Shown here piece after piece: positions 34,201 to 34,763 of a stretch of 34,763 bases of DNA. Position 1 is the first letter of the stretch. Each line of letters opens with the position of its first letter. The stretch is from NCBI GenBank assembly GCA_964406005.1, contig CAYOPZ010000032.1:1-34763 (forward strand), in the 5' to 3' direction. The stretch is from CAYOPZ01 sp964406005 (GTDB taxonomy: Bacteria > Bacteroidota > Bacteroidia > Bacteroidales > SM23-62). Made by a program: the position numbers and the translations under genes. A model generated the notes under the pieces. The model worked only from the letters and a program-made list of their open reading frames with translations. It ran no database searches and was not told the DNA's origin.

Positions 34201-34763
34201 CAAGTGTATCGGTAAATCCTGTCTGATCATTCACAAATGGTCCGCCTTCAGTCACACCGCTTATATCCGTATAGACTGCATCAATATCATATACTATGTC
34301 ACCAATTATATCATGATTTAATGTAGTTACAGAGAATTCAACCGGGCTTTCATTACAGTATAATGTATCACCGGGGTATGGCAGTGCAATATCTATAACC
34401 GGTGTGGGGTTGATCCATATGATTGCCGTATCGATAATGCCATAACAATCTTTTTCAACATCATCATTGTCCCACAGATAAGGAGTTAAGATGAACATTA
34501 CCTGCTGTTTGGTTACTGTGGTATTCGAAATACTGTCAACAATTGTTGTTCCTTTATCAAGATTATAATCCGGTACAGAATCCACATATACTCCGGGATC
34601 GGATGTTACAACCGTGAATTTGTACTTAACTGCATTGGTCGGAACCGTTGGGCTGGTAACCAGTATATTGGTAAACGTTTCGTTGCACAATGTATCTGTC
34701 CGAGGTGTAAGGATCACACGCGCCGTAGGCTCTACCCATACAAACGCCGTATCGTTGATGCCT
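31223..34763 (-). CDS. Giant SprB-repeat, gliding-motility-type T9SS cargo protein (5' end outside window)
   Basis: The minus-strand frame is open to the window edge, so at least 1180 residues are visible and the true start lies beyond 34763. A GTG at 34715-34717 could be mistaken for a start, but the codons before it continue the same protein pattern (DTAFVWVEPTARV). The first part has PKD-like/Ig-like domains ending in DTAxxWxNPTP motifs. About ten SprB-type repeats follow. The last 90 residues (LTIPTAFTPNADGYNDVW ... YNRWGEQIYQS ... GRKLPVDSYHF) form the gliding-motility-associated C-terminal domain, a type B T9SS signal. The protein should be exported through T9SS to the cell surface as a long adhesin or filament, possibly for gliding or attachment. 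Its stop overlaps the PorP-like start. Confidence 0.9.
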   Translation of the reverse strand, partial: GINDTAFVWVEPTARVILTPRTDTLCNETFTNILVTSPTVPTNAVKYKFTVVTSDPGVYVDSVPDYNLDKGTTIVDSISNTTVTKQQVMFILTPYLWDNDDVEKDCYGIIDTAIIWINPTPVIDIALPYPGDTLYCNESPVEFSVTTLNHDIIGDIVYDIDAVYTDISGVTEGGPFVNDQTGFTDTLVNSHLTDVRMVTYTFKPRFINVASDIFECDIGIDTTLRIYVAATLNDTLISETRGLYVGGHDLRCYGMDSSFIDLDVWGGFGNQLGLGPFGFNWDPAASIDPASQNQDYLFAGTYPVEVTDPVGCTIRDTIVLTQPERFFTIVDTVVQNPCRGGSQAAILTSPVGGVAGFSYVWNAPLSQTFYTSDIYNLIEGNYYLTAWDTNYCLYEWDTILLDPNPNSTFYENSRYGSAYQISCYGDSTGWIEVRNALGNGPDSLYTFLWEIPTGDTIEARNIYDLPSGAYRLTVIDTIGCVDTVTVNLAQPPLIEIDSVYMTAFAGDFNISCYGTNNGAIDIFDNDIDRLGRSHKYTWTGPPGAITDPSVMNQDSLYAGTYYLHIRDSSATWTCTLDTAFTLTEPAEIQLDNTVMSNYSGYEIACNGDSTGSIRVTASGGLAKGLQPYDYSWEYLDNGQSVGGNADTISNLFAGDYRLTITDSLLCAVSFDMTLDEPGALDVSWAPHVRFGGAGVNISCFNGTDGFIEDLAVTGGTDHLDYQYLWTRAADGGWSSADSTPAGLQADYYTLLVTDANGCQQTFSDSLIQPDTLVIGSIGAERPSCAGADNGSVSVTDITGGSGPYSYLWDTPAMDTTALAENLGPGIYSVIVTDLNMCTASRDTTIGEPDVLEVVIDSISTLTYNGQMISCYGESNAVMGAIMAGGTRPYDFKWEVYQNGWIQFSLDSVVYNRPVGRHRVTMVDANGCVDTVEVVVTQPEKLSSQTFVTEVDCYGAATGGIDLHMAGGTPGYIYEWSNNGTTAELINLDAGNYAVTVMDANSCTYDTSISVPQPDVLVAGLDYVLPTCPDAFDGSAWVSPSGGTTPYSIEWSNGGSGDAQTGLGPGMIIVTVQDDNFCETSDTAVLISDAASCLTIPTAFTPNADGYNDVWWIEGLEYYPGAIMEIYNRWGEQIYQSSNYLDEPFDGTHRGRKLPVDSYHFILRLQNGSPPITGQVTIIK
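31505..34020 (-). repeat. Ten SprB-type protein repeats
   Basis: About ten units of 75-90 residues each carry a C-x-G/N-x-x-x-G motif (for example ISCYGDSTGWI, IACNGDSTGSI, VDCYGAATGGI, PTCPDAFDGSA). Each continues with a GG-x-x-P-Y-x-Y-x-W core and an AGxYxLxVTDxxGC end. The units are diverged at DNA level. Cysteine at both ends of each unit suggests intra-repeat disulfides, which is inference. Confidence 0.75.

Noticed and set aside
34715..34717. GTG as the start of the SprB-repeat gene
   Set aside because: The frame stays open to the window edge, and the preceding codons continue the DTAxxWxxPT repeat pattern, so the gene is truncated by the window.
1..34763. Search for a defence system, toxin-antitoxin pair, phage or IS element
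   Set aside because: No transposase, integrase, nuclease-defence, reverse transcriptase or toxin-like gene was recognised. The accessory part is a glycan cluster.

Overview
The window looks like chromosomal DNA of a member of the Bacteroidota, probably an uncultured Bacteroidales/Marinilabiliales-type organism. The support is: two type IX secretion (T9SS) cargo proteins with type A and type B sorting domains, a PorP/SprF-family protein, a three-gene succinate dehydrogenase/fumarate reductase operon ordered C-A-B, a single-chain glycyl-tRNA synthetase, TAnnTTTG-type -7 promoter boxes, and mostly weak Shine-Dalgarno signals. I see no rRNA, tRNA, IS element, phage gene or CRISPR array.

Left part (1-15,140), mostly housekeeping. 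A large secreted PKD-repeat protein (162-3245) converges on an alpha/beta hydrolase. An aminopeptidase P-like M24 peptidase (4120-5409, minus) precedes the sdhCAB operon (5597-8980, plus), which is followed by a second M24 peptidase on the minus strand (8999-10387). Next come a Bacteroidota conserved protein of unknown function behind a long AT-rich inverted repeat (10,698-11,429), a CPBP-family membrane protease, the tRNA-dihydrouridine synthase gene dusB with a non-ATG start, and nadB (L-aspartate oxidase). Three of the convergent pairs overlap at or near their stop codons.

Middle (15,143-19,224). glyS is translationally coupled to a large YfhO-family membrane protein.

Right part (19,221-30,236), a surface-glycan locus. 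A minus-strand operon (FkbM methyltransferase, GT4, GT2) diverges from a plus-strand series: sulfotransferase, FemAB/GNAT-like protein, methyltransferase remnant, GT39-like membrane glycosyltransferase, two unrecognised short ORFs, Wzx-type flippase and a polysaccharide-deacetylase-like protein. A minus-strand GT4 closes it. From about 22,060 to 30,240 the DNA is visibly more AT-rich than the flanks and contains gene fragments, as expected of a variable, partly exchanged glycan cluster. No Wzy polymerase or initiating sugar-phosphate transferase is recognisable, so the cluster is incomplete or works with genes elsewhere.

Far right (30,252-34,763). A PorP/SprF-family gene is coupled by an ATGA overlap to a giant SprB-repeat, gliding-motility-type T9SS cargo gene whose 5' end lies outside the window.

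The least explained items are the sdhCAB operon flanked by two M24 peptidases, the unknown gene behind a 13-bp-arm dyad, the decapitated methyltransferase at 24,138-24,284, and the orphan ORFs at 25,496-26,154.
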